In this document: positions 42,105 to 52,985 of the stretch, one piece after another
How positions within the stretch are numbered: position 1 is the stretch's first letter
Layout of the letters: each line of letters starts with the position of its first letter
Assembly (NCBI GenBank): GCA_020847535.1
Contig: JADLBU010000050.1
Span: 1-64,000 of the forward strand
DNA from: Phycisphaerales bacterium
GTDB taxonomy: Bacteria > Planctomycetota > Phycisphaerae > Phycisphaerales > UBA1924
Direction: 5' to 3'
DNA: 64,000 nucleotides
The notes under the pieces: generated by a model
Told to the model about the DNA's origin: nothing
The model's input: only the letters and a program-made list of their open reading frames with translations
Databases searched by the model: none
Made by a program: the position numbers and the translations under genes

Positions 42105-42425
42105 GGATTACCGATCACCTTCGGGCGTTTGGGCCTTCAGCGCGCTTCGATGGTTCTTGGCGAGCATTTCCGCGAACAAGAGGCGTGACGGTTCCCGTAC
42201 GGACGGAGGACGCCTCTGTTCGATTAACGGGATCGGGATGGCCGGCGGCTCTTGGAGGGCCCGTTGCAACTGCGGTCGAGGTTTCCTAGTACAATCACGC
42301 TGTAGGTTTTTAGCGCACATTGTGAGAGCAGGGCGTCTTGAACCGCACCCTCACACGCCGTCGACGGTGTGCGGGGCGCATCACGGCGGTACGTTCGCGG
42401 AGCAATCTGTTCACGGGGAGCAGTC
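42105..42425. other. 321-base gap between the two paralogs
   Basis: No gene is supported. AGAGGCGT (42179-42186) and ACGCCTCT (42210-42217) form an 8-base stem around a 23-base loop. TTGCAA (42264-42269) and TACAAT (42290-42295) are possible -35/-10 boxes with a wide 20-base spacing. The gap suggests the second paralog has its own promoter. Confidence 0.4.
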
Positions 42426-43727
42426 ATGGGCAAATCACGCGGTGCATGGGGGTTGGCGCGGCGGCTGTTGGCGGGCGTCGTGTCGGCGGGGCTGGGGCTG
42501 TCTGGTATGGCGATGGCCGGATTGGCCGTGGTCGCGGTCCCGGCGAACAGCGCGCAGGCGCAGCTCTTCATGCAGGGCCCCGGCGGCAATGAAGGTGCGA
42601 TCTCCAAGCGCAGCGTTCAGCTCTATTCCAAGATTCTGGGGTTCGACAAGGACCAGACCGACACGCTCCTGACGCTGCACGATGGGTACCTGTCGGAGCA
42701 CAAGCGGATCTCAGAGGAGATGCAGGGATACCAGAAGAAGATCATGGACGAGGCCCAGGAGAGCCAGGACTGGGCGGTCTTCCAGGGCAAGGAGTTCCGG
42801 GAGAAGGTGAGGGGCTTTGCCAAGGAAATGGAGGATTCCCAGAAGTCCTTCATGGAAGATGCCAAGGGCCTCTGCACCCCCGCGCAGCTCGAGAAGTGGC
42901 CGGCACTGGAGCGCCATCGCAAGCGCGAGATGTTCCTGAGGTTCCAGTTCGTCGCCGGCGTGGGGGTGGATGTCGTCGACTGCACCCGCCGCGTCGGGCT
43001 TGCGCCCGAGGAGGGCAAGGCATCACCGGAGGTCAAGGAGGCCATCGAGTCCTACGAGCTGACGCTCGATCGCAAGCTTGTGGATGTCGAGAGGATGGCC
43101 CGAGATGCCGAAGAAAAAGCGATGTCGATGATGGCGGGTGGCGACTTCCAGAAGATCCAGGAGATGATGAAGAAGTTCAGCGATGAGGCGATCCAGATCC
43201 GGAACATCAACCGTGACGGGGCTCGCCGCGTCTCGGCGGTGCTTCCCGAGGATGTCAAGGGCAAGTTCGACAAGGAGGTGCAGCGCCGCAGCTTCCCGCG
43301 CGTGTACCGCAAGTCGTACGTGACCCGTGCGCTGGATGCGGCCGACAAGTTCAAGGATCTGGACGCAGATCAGAAGTCGGCGCTGGCGGAGGTGCGGGCC
43401 GGCTACGAGCGCGAGTCGGGACCGATGAACGACAAGTGGGCGAACGCCATCACGGAGAAGGAAGACAAGGAAGGCAGTTCGTACCTGGCGATGTTCAACT
43501 GGGGACAGAAGAAGCCTGACGATCCGGTCTCCGAGGCCCGCAAGGCGCGCAAGGAGCTCGACGGGCAGTACAGGGACAAGCTGCTGGCGGTTCTCAAGGA
43601 GGACCAGAAGAAGCAGTTGCCCAAGGAAGATGCGATCCCGCAGGGGATGGATGCCGAGCGAGCGGAGATGATGGGGGACATGGATCCGGATGCATTCGGG
43701 GGCGATGAGGATGAGGATTCGGAGTAG
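42426..43727 (+). CDS. Exported helical protein of Spy/CpxP (LTxxQ) flavour, paralog 2
   Basis: A 433-aa protein. A long signal peptide ends near ANSAQA-Q (about 41). The helical mature part has LGFDKDQTDTLLTLHDGYL, LCTPAQLEKWPALERHRKRE and LKEDQKKQLPKE, aligned in order with the LTxxQ segments of the gene at 40806. It also shares FPRVY(R/K)xSxVxxAxDxAxKFxDLD and YERExGPxNxxWA. It ends in an acidic tail (DPDAFGGDEDEDSE). No catalytic residues seen. It precedes gspE by 176 bases. Confidence 0.75.
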   Translation: MGKSRGAWGLARRLLAGVVSAGLGLSGMAMAGLAVVAVPANSAQAQLFMQGPGGNEGAISKRSVQLYSKILGFDKDQTDTLLTLHDGYLSEHKRISEEMQGYQKKIMDEAQESQDWAVFQGKEFREKVRGFAKEMEDSQKSFMEDAKGLCTPAQLEKWPALERHRKREMFLRFQFVAGVGVDVVDCTRRVGLAPEEGKASPEVKEAIESYELTLDRKLVDVERMARDAEEKAMSMMAGGDFQKIQEMMKKFSDEAIQIRNINRDGARRVSAVLPEDVKGKFDKEVQRRSFPRVYRKSYVTRALDAADKFKDLDADQKSALAEVRAGYERESGPMNDKWANAITEKEDKEGSSYLAMFNWGQKKPDDPVSEARKARKELDGQYRDKLLAVLKEDQKKQLPKEDAIPQGMDAERAEMMGDMDPDAFGGDEDEDSE

Positions 43728-43903
43728 GAATCCGGAAGCAAGTTGGGCTGGTTTGAAGCAAGATAATGCCCGCGGGGTCGTTGATCCTTCGTGGGATCGG
43801 CCGTCTGAGTGGAGTCGGGGATAGTCACCAGTGCCGGGGCGCAGGCGAGCGGGAATTTCTCCCTAACTCCCTGGACGCGGGGACCGGCCCGGAGCGTTCA
43901 CGG

Positions 43904-45511
<1,608 letters not shown>

Positions 45512-45557
45512 TGGTCACTTGGCCCGATGGGTTTGATTTGAGATTTGAGTTTTTCCG

Positions 45558-46811
45558 ATGCCGACGTTCGCGTACAAGACCATGTCCGGGGGTAACGGGG
45601 CGACCATCCAGGCCGTCGATCGCCCTTCGGCCGTGCGGGAGCTGATGCGCCGCGGCATCACGCCCACCTCGGTCGAGATGGTGACCGCGCCGGCCGCGAG
45701 CGGTGCGGCAGCCGGCGCTGGGCGCGGAACGACGGCGGCTCGGCCGGCGACCCCGGCGCTCTTTGCCTTCGACCGCGCGATGTCGCGCGGCGAGATGGCT
45801 TCCTTCATCCGGGAGCTGGGCACCGCGGTGCAGGCCGGGTTGCCGCTGATCCAGGCCCTCCGCACGATCGCACGCCAGGGCCGCAGCGACAAGCAGCGCC
45901 GCGTGCTGGAGACCATCATCGGCGAGGTCGAGCACGGCCGGAGCCTGGCCGATGCGTTCGCCGCGTGCGGCCGGGAGTTCGGGGAGCTGATCGTCAACAT
46001 GGTGCGCGCCGGTGAAGCCTCCGGCAAGCTCGAGGAGGTCCTGCACCAGGCGGCCGATCTGCTCGACCAGGATGTCAAGCTGCGCCGGAGCATCATGTCG
46101 GCGACCCTGTACCCCTTCATCCTGCTGATCCTGCTGGGGCTTGCGGTCATCGTGATCGTGACCTTCATCGTGCCGCGCGTGCTCGAGCCCTTCAAGGGGC
46201 AGGTGCTGGTGCTGCCGTGGCCGACGCGGGTTGTGCAGGGGATCGCCGATTTCTTCGGCGGTTACTGGTGGGCGATCATCCCGGGCGCGATCGTGGGTGT
46301 CTACAGCCTCGCCGCCCTGTACGCCAAGCCCGAGGTCCGCAGCCGATTTGACACGTTCATCCTCAGGGTGCCGGTGCTGGGCCGGCTGCTGCGGGATGTC
46401 GCGGTCGCCCGCTTCACGCGCACGCTCGGAACGCTGACGTCGGCGGGCGTGCCGATTCTTCAATCGCTCAAGATCACCAAGGGCACCCTGGGCAACAAGG
46501 CGATGGAGCGCGTCATCGACGATGTCGCCGAGCAGGTCGCCGCCGGCAAGACGATTGCCGACCCGATGGAGAAGTCAGGGTACTTCCCGCCGATGCTGGT
46601 GCAGATCGTGAACCTGGGTGAGCGGTCCGGCAAGCTCGACGAGATGCTGCGGCAGGCGGCCAAGGCGTTCGAGGAGCGGACCGAGGTCAGCGTGAAGCTC
46701 TTCACGACGGCGCTGCCGCCGATCCTGGTCGTGATCCTGGCGTGCTGCGTGGGGTTCCTGGTGATGGCGATCCTGCTGCCGATGCTGCAGTTCCAGGAGG
46801 CGATCCAGTAG
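45558..46811 (+). CDS. gspF: Type II secretion inner-membrane platform protein GspF
   Basis: A 417-aa GspF of normal length. Two T2SF domains, at about 75-200 (FIRELGTAVQAGLPLIQALRTI) and 275-400 (FTRTLGTLTSAGVPILQSLKIT). Three membrane helices: 184-206, 237-255 and about 388-411. It is the rotor or platform moved by GspE. The 46-base gap after gspE holds a GATTTGA tandem (45535-45548) and no strong Shine-Dalgarno. Confidence 0.95.
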   Translation: MPTFAYKTMSGGNGATIQAVDRPSAVRELMRRGITPTSVEMVTAPAASGAAAGAGRGTTAARPATPALFAFDRAMSRGEMASFIRELGTAVQAGLPLIQALRTIARQGRSDKQRRVLETIIGEVEHGRSLADAFAACGREFGELIVNMVRAGEASGKLEEVLHQAADLLDQDVKLRRSIMSATLYPFILLILLGLAVIVIVTFIVPRVLEPFKGQVLVLPWPTRVVQGIADFFGGYWWAIIPGAIVGVYSLAALYAKPEVRSRFDTFILRVPVLGRLLRDVAVARFTRTLGTLTSAGVPILQSLKITKGTLGNKAMERVIDDVAEQVAAGKTIADPMEKSGYFPPMLVQIVNLGERSGKLDEMLRQAAKAFEERTEVSVKLFTTALPPILVVILACCVGFLVMAILLPMLQFQEAIQ

Positions 46812-46813
46812 GA

Positions 46814-46866
46814 AGAAGGCATTGGGCATCAGGCACTGGGCATCAGGCACTGGGCACTGGTGAAAG
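46814..46866. repeat. Heptamer array (GGCACTG/GGCATCA), copy 6
   Basis: AGAA edge, then GGCATTG, GGCATCA, GGCACTG, GGCATCA, GGCACTG, GGCACTG, and a GTGAAAG edge. It sits in the 93-base gap between gspF and gspG, starting two bases after the gspF stop codon, inside the T2SS operon. Confidence 0.85.
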
Positions 46867-46904
46867 AGAAACCCGCGGGATGAGCCTGTGATGGAGAACG
46901 TGCG

Positions 46905-47357
46905 ATGAATCGGAAGAGTTGGAATCGGCGGCGAGTGGGGGGACGGGCGGGGTTCACGATCATCGAGGTGATCGTGATCGTCGTGATCCTGGGCGTGATC
47001 GCGGCGGTCATCGGTCCGCGGCTGCTGGGCCGCATCGGGCAGTCCAAGCAGGCGGTCGCGAAGGCCAACGCCGCGACGCTGGCGGGGGCGATCAAGCAGT
47101 TCGCGATCGACTTCGGCATGCCTGAGTCGGGCGCGGGGATCACGGTGCTGTGGGAGCGGCCCGGCAACGTCGAGGAGTCGGCGTGGAACGGCAAGGGGCC
47201 GTACATCGACAACGCCCAGCAGCTCCTGGATCCGTGGGGCAACCAGTACCTGCTGCGGATCCCCGGGGAGAAGAACGTGGACTTCGACGTCGTCAGCTAC
47301 GGCGCTGACGGCCAGCCCGGGGGCGAGAGTGACAACGCCGACATCATCGCGCCCTGA
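46905..47357 (+). CDS. gspG: Major pseudopilin GspG
   Basis: A 150-aa major pseudopilin. The prepilin signal ends GGRAG, followed by FTIIEVIVIVVILGVIAAVI with Glu at +5. The C-terminal calcium-site region is present: LLDPWGNQYLLRIPGEKN and FDVVSYGADGQPGG with the closing NADI. It polymerises into the pseudopilus after cleavage by GspO, which is not in the window. Confidence 0.95.
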   Translation: MNRKSWNRRRVGGRAGFTIIEVIVIVVILGVIAAVIGPRLLGRIGQSKQAVAKANAATLAGAIKQFAIDFGMPESGAGITVLWERPGNVEESAWNGKGPYIDNAQQLLDPWGNQYLLRIPGEKNVDFDVVSYGADGQPGGESDNADIIAP

Positions 47358-47375
47358 GGCGAGGGCAGGATCCAC

Positions 47376-48023
47376 GTGACCAGCGGCACGAGCAGAACAA
47401 TCACGCAAGGACGGGCCCGCTGCTCGCGGGGGCGGAGAATCGCCGGATCGGCGACACGCGGATTCACCCTGATTGAGCTGGTCGTCGTGCTCGTGCTTAT
47501 GGCCGTCATCACCGGCGTGATCGCCCCGCGCCTGGCCTCGGGAGGGGCACGAGCCGCCGAGGCCGAGGTGCGGCGGGCCGCCGAGCTGCTCTCGACCGCG
47601 GGCAGGCGCGACACACTCACCAGCCAGCAGATCGCCATCGACTTCGACGGTGAAAGTTCCCAGATGAAGCTGCTGGTGCTGCGGATGCCGTCGGCGATCG
47701 ATGCCGCGCGAGGGGCATCTCCCGATTGGGCCGACGACCCGATGACGATGCACGTCGAGCTCAAGGAGGTGATGCTGCTGAGCGTTTCGGCCGATGGCGC
47801 AGCGCTGGATCCCGGCAAGTTCCGGATCGAGTTCCGGCAGTCGGGCGTGCGCCCGGCCGTGCTCATGACCTTCGGCCAGACCGAAGACCGCCCCGCGTGG
47901 ACCGTCAGCCTCCCGTCTGGGGCTTTCCGCGCCAAGGTGATCGCCGGCGAAGACCGGTTCGCGGATGTCGAGCAGACCACCATCGACCTGGATCGCATGG
48001 GCAAGGGGGATGAGCCGTGGTGA
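47376..48023 (+). CDS. gspH: Minor pseudopilin GspH-like
   Basis: A 215-aa protein with a prepilin signal (about residue 29: RG then FTLIELVVVLVLMAVITGVI) and a C-terminal domain of GspH type, in the expected position after gspG. It starts with GTG behind a weak AGGA, and overlaps the next gene by 7 bases. It is assigned as GspH by position and size; the domain itself is only moderately similar by eye. Confidence 0.8.
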   Translation: MTSGTSRTITQGRARCSRGRRIAGSATRGFTLIELVVVLVLMAVITGVIAPRLASGGARAAEAEVRRAAELLSTAGRRDTLTSQQIAIDFDGESSQMKLLVLRMPSAIDAARGASPDWADDPMTMHVELKEVMLLSVSADGAALDPGKFRIEFRQSGVRPAVLMTFGQTEDRPAWTVSLPSGAFRAKVIAGEDRFADVEQTTIDLDRMGKGDEPW

Positions 48024-48457
48024 TCCCAACGCGATCAAGGCACGGTGTCATCCTTGTCGATGCCGTCGTCGGCACCGTGCTCCTGGGCGCTGCGCTGGCG
48101 GTCATGCTGGGCATCTTGGCCCGCTCGCTCTCATCGCAGGCTCGCGGCGAAGAGCTCCAGACCGCGGCGATGCTGATGGATGAGCAGCTCAACCTGGTGC
48201 TCGCCCGAGGGCCGGATTCCTACGGCAAGCAGTTCCCGCTCGAGGGCCAGTGCGATGCCCCGTTCACGATGTATCGCTACAAGCTGACGATCGATGGCGG
48301 GCAGGGCGGTGAGCCCTACCGTGTGGTCGCGGCCGTGACATGGTCCAACGGCGGACGGGAGCGTTCGGCCTCGTGCGAGACGCTGATCGCCCCCCGTCTT
48401 GGTGAAGATCCGGATCCGCCCCGGCGGCCGGAGGAAGTGGTGACGCGACTGCAATGA
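48017..48457 (+). CDS. gspI: Minor pseudopilin GspI-like
   Basis: A 146-aa protein. The N-terminal signal reads RHG then VILVDAVVGTVLLGAALAVML: the residue at +1 is Val and that at +5 is Asp instead of Glu, an unusual variant. Start GTG at 48017 or 48020, with GGGGGA upstream. It overlaps gspH by 7 bases and gspJ by ATGA. Named by gene order. Confidence 0.7.
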   Translation: MVIPTRSRHGVILVDAVVGTVLLGAALAVMLGILARSLSSQARGEELQTAAMLMDEQLNLVLARGPDSYGKQFPLEGQCDAPFTMYRYKLTIDGGQGGEPYRVVAAVTWSNGGRERSASCETLIAPRLGEDPDPPRRPEEVVTRLQ

Positions 48458-49212
48458 TCGCCGCCAGGCACCCATCCCCTGTTCGCGATCCCCGTCCGGC
48501 GAATGTCCGGCGCGGGTTCACATTGATCGAGCTGATCGTCGCCGCCGTCATCATCGCGCTCATCGGCTCGGGGATCGTGACCGCCGTCTCCAACATGGTC
48601 CGCGCCAAGACCAAATCCGTCGGCCGTCAGCAGGCGTTCGCTCGCGCCGATGCCGCCGGCGCCAGGATCGCCGTCGATCTGGCCTCGGCGGTCCGCAGCG
48701 CCGACCTGGCGCAGTGCCGCGTGCAGGTGACCGACAGCGGGCCCGGCCACGTGCAGCGCGATGGCCTGACGGTCCTCATGCGGTCCATGCGGACGGTCCG
48801 CGGCGGCGAAGATATCCCCGAGGGTGGGGAGTACGAGGCCCAGTATCGCGTCGATGGAGGCGGAACCACCGCGGGCCTGTGGCGGCGCGTCGATCCGGCC
48901 TTTGACCTTGCATTGGATGCCGGCGGCATCGCATCCCTGCTCGCCGCGGGTGTATTCTCGTTCTCGGTGGAAGCCTCCGATGGCGTCGCCTGGTTCGAGG
49001 CGTGGGATTCGGATTCCGATGGCATGCCGCACGCCGTGCGCGTCACCATCCGCGCCCAGTCCGACGATGGCAAGGCCGATGCCACGGTGCGCCGAGTGGT
49101 CGCGATCGATCGCGTGCCCACCCCGCCCGATGCCGAAGCGACCACCACGCCTGCCGCCGGAGAGAGCACCGATGGCACCACCGGCACCGGCGGAACGGGG
49201 GGTGGTGGATGA
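48454..49212 (+). CDS. gspJ: Minor pseudopilin GspJ-like
   Basis: A 252-aa protein with prepilin signal RRG then FTLIELIVAAVIIALIGSGI (cleavage near residue 21). The C-terminal domain is longer than GspI and rich in beta segments, matching GspJ. It ends in a Thr/Gly-rich tail. It overlaps gspI and gspK by ATGA at both ends. Confidence 0.8.
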   Translation: MIAARHPSPVRDPRPANVRRGFTLIELIVAAVIIALIGSGIVTAVSNMVRAKTKSVGRQQAFARADAAGARIAVDLASAVRSADLAQCRVQVTDSGPGHVQRDGLTVLMRSMRTVRGGEDIPEGGEYEAQYRVDGGGTTAGLWRRVDPAFDLALDAGGIASLLAAGVFSFSVEASDGVAWFEAWDSDSDGMPHAVRVTIRAQSDDGKADATVRRVVAIDRVPTPPDAEATTTPAAGESTDGTTGTGGTGGGG

Positions 49213-50549
49213 CCACACCGCGTCGATCCTTCGTCACGCTCGTGGTTCTGTGGGTGCTGGTGCTCGCCTCCGCGGTGATCGCGATCGTCCAGACCTCATC
49301 CTTCGGACAGGCCTCCGCGGGTCGCGAGGCGATGGCTCGCGTGCGGGCCTATTGGGCAGCGCGCGGCGGGGTTGAGGCCCAGATCGCCCGGCTCGAGACA
49401 TCAACCCAGGCCGGGGAGGCCGATGATGCCTTCGTCGCGATCGAGGACATGGATGAATCCGCCGAGGGTGAGCTCGAGAGCGCCAGCTACGAGGTTCTGC
49501 ACTCCGAGAAGGTTGGAGATCGACCCGGCCCGGTCGATGCCCACTCCAAGATCAACATCAACCGCATGACCTTCGATGATCTGATGACACTGCCGTTCAT
49601 GTCGGAGAACATCGCCGATTCGATCCTGGACTGGGTTGACTCCGATGAGGATCCAAATGTCTTGGGCGCGGAGCTGGGCTTCTACCAGGGTCTGCCATTC
49701 CCATATGAGCCGCGCAACGGGCAGATCCGGTCGATGCAGGAGCTGGAGCTGGTCGCCGATGTCGATCCCTGGTACGTTCGCGGCGAGGACTGGAACCTCA
49801 ACGGAATCCTCGATGCCAACGAGAACGATGGAGATGCCTCCTTCCCCAACGACAACGCCGACGGTGTGCTCGATGCGGGCTGGTCGGAGATCGTGACCGC
49901 CGACAGCGTCGATGGCGGGCTGGGCCAGTCGGGCAAGGAAAGGCTCAATCTCGTCGAGGCCAGCGAGGGGGATATCGCATCCCGGACGAATGTGACGGCC
50001 GATCAGGCCAAGGTCATCCTGGACTACGTGTCCCTGGTATCCGAAGCCAAGATGGGTGATTTCCTGCGGCGGACGCTGCAGCAGTTGTCGGCGCAGCTTG
50101 GTGGTGGCGGTGGTGGCGGTGGTGGGGGAGGTGGTGGTCAGCCGCGGGTGGCAGCGCTCACCGATGAGCAGTTGACCGCCCTCCTGGGCGAGTGCATCAT
50201 CACGCGGGATTCGACCGCGCCGCCCGAACCGGGCAAGCTCAACATCAACACGTGCGATTCCCGGATTTTCCAGTACCTGCCTTCGGTTGATTCCGCCCTG
50301 GCCGACAGCATCATCGCCGAGCGCGACGCCCGACGGCAGGGGTTTGTATCCTTTGCGGAGCTGCGGTCGATCCCGGGCATGACGGCGGCCCGGCTGGCGG
50401 CCCTCTACGAAATCATCGAAGTCCGCTCCAACGTCTTCGTGGTAACCTCGCGGGGTCGCGATGCGACGACGGGCATCGAGGTGGAGATCACGGCGAGCAT
50501 TGATCGTTCTACCCTGCCCGCGAGGCTGACATCGATCGTGATCAGGTAG
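49209..50549 (+). CDS. gspK: Minor pseudopilin GspK (tip subunit)
   Basis: A 446-aa protein. The N-terminal helix is SFVTLVVLWVLVLASAVIAIV after a short basic leader, lacking Glu at +5 as normal for GspK; Ser replaces Gly at -1. Helix-hairpin-helix-like regions appear at KININRMTFDDLMTLPF (about 117-133) and KLNINTCDSRIFQYLP (about 344-359). A run of 13 Gly is near residue 300. The helical domain in between is typical of the pseudopilus tip. Start at ATG 49209, overlapping gspJ. Confidence 0.88.
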   Translation: MTTPRRSFVTLVVLWVLVLASAVIAIVQTSSFGQASAGREAMARVRAYWAARGGVEAQIARLETSTQAGEADDAFVAIEDMDESAEGELESASYEVLHSEKVGDRPGPVDAHSKININRMTFDDLMTLPFMSENIADSILDWVDSDEDPNVLGAELGFYQGLPFPYEPRNGQIRSMQELELVADVDPWYVRGEDWNLNGILDANENDGDASFPNDNADGVLDAGWSEIVTADSVDGGLGQSGKERLNLVEASEGDIASRTNVTADQAKVILDYVSLVSEAKMGDFLRRTLQQLSAQLGGGGGGGGGGGGGQPRVAALTDEQLTALLGECIITRDSTAPPEPGKLNINTCDSRIFQYLPSVDSALADSIIAERDARRQGFVSFAELRSIPGMTAARLAALYEIIEVRSNVFVVTSRGRDATTGIEVEITASIDRSTLPARLTSIVIR

Positions 50550-50622
50550 TGTCGGAAAGCCCGTTCGGGCGGTCCTTGTGTCGGATGAATCGAGCTCGGT
50601 ACCTTGACAGAGTGATCGGGGC

Positions 50623-52386
50623 ATGGCGATAAAGACACACGACAGCTTCTCGGACAAGATCATCACCGTGCTGCAGCGCATCGGGAAGGCCTGGCGCGCT
50701 GTGGTCGTGCAGGCCGACAGCGGCGGCGTCAAGCTCTTGGAAGCTCGCCAATCCGACCAGGGGCCGTCTGGGATCATCGATTCGCTCGCCGCCAAGCACG
50801 GCCGTGGTCGGGTCGTCCGCATCATTCCCGGGACGGCCTCGGTGTGTCGTATCGGGACGGTCGCGATGGGTTCGGAGCCCGAGATGCTCGCGGCGATCGG
50901 CCTGGTCGCCGAGGCGATCCTTCCGACGGGTGTGCCCGCGCACCGGCGCAGCGCCGGGGTGCTTCCGGCCGTAGGGCCGGTCGTTCCGACCGCCGCCGGG
51001 CAGAACCCTGAGGCTCGGGTGCTGGCGACCGCGTGGATCGGGCAGGCCGAGGCCCCCGCAACCAACGGGAAGAACGGCGGCGGCAAGTCGCGCAGGCCCG
51101 CCGAGACGTGGATCAGTGAGGTGGGTGCGCTTGCCGGCGCGCTCAACGGACAGGGGCTTGCCGCGTGGATCGATGCCGATGCCGGAACGATCGGAGTACT
51201 CGCGGCCGGTGTCGATCGCACGATCGCTCGCCAGCTCCTGGGGGATACGAGCAGCACGCAGTCATGGCAGTCAACCGTGGGCGCTGTGCTCGATGAATCG
51301 GTCCGCGGCGCGGGCCTGCCCGCGGTCGAGACGGTCGATGCCGGTACACGCACGGGGCTGGTGCTCTCCCCGGCGGCGCGCACATCGCTGCGTGAAGCCG
51401 TCAAGGGCATCACCGGTGATGATCGCTGGATGGAGCAGTTCGGGCTCTGCCTTTGCGGCGCAGTGGTCGCGAGCGGCGCCGGCTCGATGCGGCCCCTGGC
51501 CCAGATGATCGCCGAAGCCCCCAAGGTGCGCGAGGCGGTCCCGCTCCGCAGCGCCGGCTGGCTCTCGGATCGCGGCCGCGCCAAGAGGCTCATCATCGCC
51601 GGCCTGGCGGTCCTGCTCATCGGCCCGGGCGCGTTTGCCTTCGCCCGCTACAGCGTCCTCAAGTCGAAAACCTCGGGCCTGGACAACCAGAAGACCACGC
51701 GCGAGCAGACCACGCGCGAGGCAGCGCTCTACTCGCAGCTTGAGGTCTCGCGCTGGCCCATCACCAAGCTGCTCGCCGATGTCTCGGCGGCGACCCCCGT
51801 CGATGTGGTCGCCGAGACCATCAGCATCTCGACCGAGACAGGCCTCAAGATCGTTGGCAAGGCCAAGAAGCAGGAACTGGTCAACGAGCTGCAGGCCAAC
51901 CTCAACGCGACCACGCTCTTCCGCAACGTCAAGGTCGGCCGCACCGAGAGCGGCGAGGATGGCGTCGAATTCGATGTCACCGCCGAGGTCGCCAACCCGC
52001 ACAACAAGGTCTCCAAGGCCGAGGACTACATCCAGAAGACGCTGGCGGTCCGGATGTACGGGGATGGGGCTGACAACACCAAGGAGGCCCCGGTCGTCGA
52101 CAAGAGCAAGCCGTCCAGGGCCTCGCGCGGGGATGACTCCGGCAAGGAGGGCGCGGATCGCACCACCCGCCGGGGCGCTGAGGAAGGGCCGCCGGTGGCG
52201 ATCACCGATGCCGAGATCGGAAAGATGGACCACACGACCGCGATGCGCGAGTGGTCCAAGCGCAAGACCTACGTCCAGAAGAACCCGACGCTCGACACCG
52301 CGACCAAGGACCGGCTGAACGCCGAGGTTCCCAAGCTTCGCGAGCAGATGGAAAAGATGCGGGCCTCCGCGGGAGGCAAGCCATGA
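50623..52386 (+). CDS. gspL: GspL/PilM-N-like assembly protein
   Basis: A 587-aa protein with the GspL layout. A cytoplasmic, actin-like domain fills about 1-310, a single membrane helix lies at about 323-344 (RLIIAGLAVLLIGPGAFAFA), and a periplasmic PilN/ferredoxin-like domain at 350-480 (ITKLLADVSAATPVDVVAETISI). A charged low-complexity region and a coiled C-terminus follow. GspL links GspE to the inner-membrane platform. It is assigned from architecture and gene order, since the sequence is diverged. It overlaps gspM by ATGA. Confidence 0.78.
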   Translation: MAIKTHDSFSDKIITVLQRIGKAWRAVVVQADSGGVKLLEARQSDQGPSGIIDSLAAKHGRGRVVRIIPGTASVCRIGTVAMGSEPEMLAAIGLVAEAILPTGVPAHRRSAGVLPAVGPVVPTAAGQNPEARVLATAWIGQAEAPATNGKNGGGKSRRPAETWISEVGALAGALNGQGLAAWIDADAGTIGVLAAGVDRTIARQLLGDTSSTQSWQSTVGAVLDESVRGAGLPAVETVDAGTRTGLVLSPAARTSLREAVKGITGDDRWMEQFGLCLCGAVVASGAGSMRPLAQMIAEAPKVREAVPLRSAGWLSDRGRAKRLIIAGLAVLLIGPGAFAFARYSVLKSKTSGLDNQKTTREQTTREAALYSQLEVSRWPITKLLADVSAATPVDVVAETISISTETGLKIVGKAKKQELVNELQANLNATTLFRNVKVGRTESGEDGVEFDVTAEVANPHNKVSKAEDYIQKTLAVRMYGDGADNTKEAPVVDKSKPSRASRGDDSGKEGADRTTRRGAEEGPPVAITDAEIGKMDHTTAMREWSKRKTYVQKNPTLDTATKDRLNAEVPKLREQMEKMRASAGGKP

Positions 52387-52985
52387 GTTCGCTGATTGCT
52401 CGCATCAAGTCCCTCCCGAGATCGATGCGGTGGCTGCTCACCGGCGGTGTCCTGTGCCTGCTCTACTTCTTCGTCGTCGAGCCGGTCATCGTCTACGTCA
52501 ACAGCGTCAACATGGATTCGGACAAGATCGCCGTCGTCCTCGAACGGGCCGATGTCGAGCGCAAGGCCCGCGAAGGGTCCGACAAGATCATCTCGACCGG
52601 CAAGGCCAAGTTCGGGCATGTCGAGTTCCCGGGTGATCCCGAGGCACGGCCCGTCGAGTTCAACCGCCAGATCTCGGAGGTCATCTCGCGCAACGGCCTG
52701 AAGGAAGACTCCACGCTCCGCACGGCGACCCTCGGGGCCGGACCGCTCGCGGGCGTCATCGGCACCGACAAGCGCATCCAGCGGAACATCAAGGAACTGA
52801 CGATCACGGCGACGCCAGAGCAGGTGATCAAGCTGATCTCCGATATCGAGCGCCTGCCGACGGTGACGACGATCTCGCGCGTCCAGATCCGCAAGCCCGG
52901 CGAGAATGAGCAGGCCGGCCGCAAGGTGAAGGCGGACATCTCGGTCGAGACCTGGACCATCGAACGAAAGGGGAAGGCACGCTGA
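52383..52985 (+). CDS. gspM: GspM/PilO-like assembly protein
   Basis: A 200-aa bitopic protein. One membrane helix at about 15-37 (MRWLLTGGVLCLLYFFVVEPVIVYV) is followed by a coiled segment and a small ferredoxin-like domain (LTITATPEQVIKLISDIERLPTVTTISRVQI), matching PilO/GspM. It partners GspL. It ends at the TGA that overlaps the CTG start of the next gene. Confidence 0.78.
   Translation: MSSLIARIKSLPRSMRWLLTGGVLCLLYFFVVEPVIVYVNSVNMDSDKIAVVLERADVERKAREGSDKIISTGKAKFGHVEFPGDPEARPVEFNRQISEVISRNGLKEDSTLRTATLGAGPLAGVIGTDKRIQRNIKELTITATPEQVIKLISDIERLPTVTTISRVQIRKPGENEQAGRKVKADISVETWTIERKGKAR

Noticed and set aside
42105..42425. A tRNA or small structured RNA in the gap between the two paralogs
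   Set aside because: Only a single 8-base stem was found; no cloverleaf arms or TTCGANTC-type loop in the right context.
50604..50633. TTGACA (50604-50609) with GATAAA 18 bases downstream as a promoter for gspL
   Set aside because: The -10 would fall inside the gspL coding region and start transcription after its ATG. Co-transcription from gspE is simpler.
49401..51620. 739-codon open frame on the minus strand, antisense to gspK/gspL
   Set aside because: Low-complexity Ser/Arg/Pro translation typical of a GC-rich shadow; the plus-strand T2SS genes overlap properly and carry recognisable domains.
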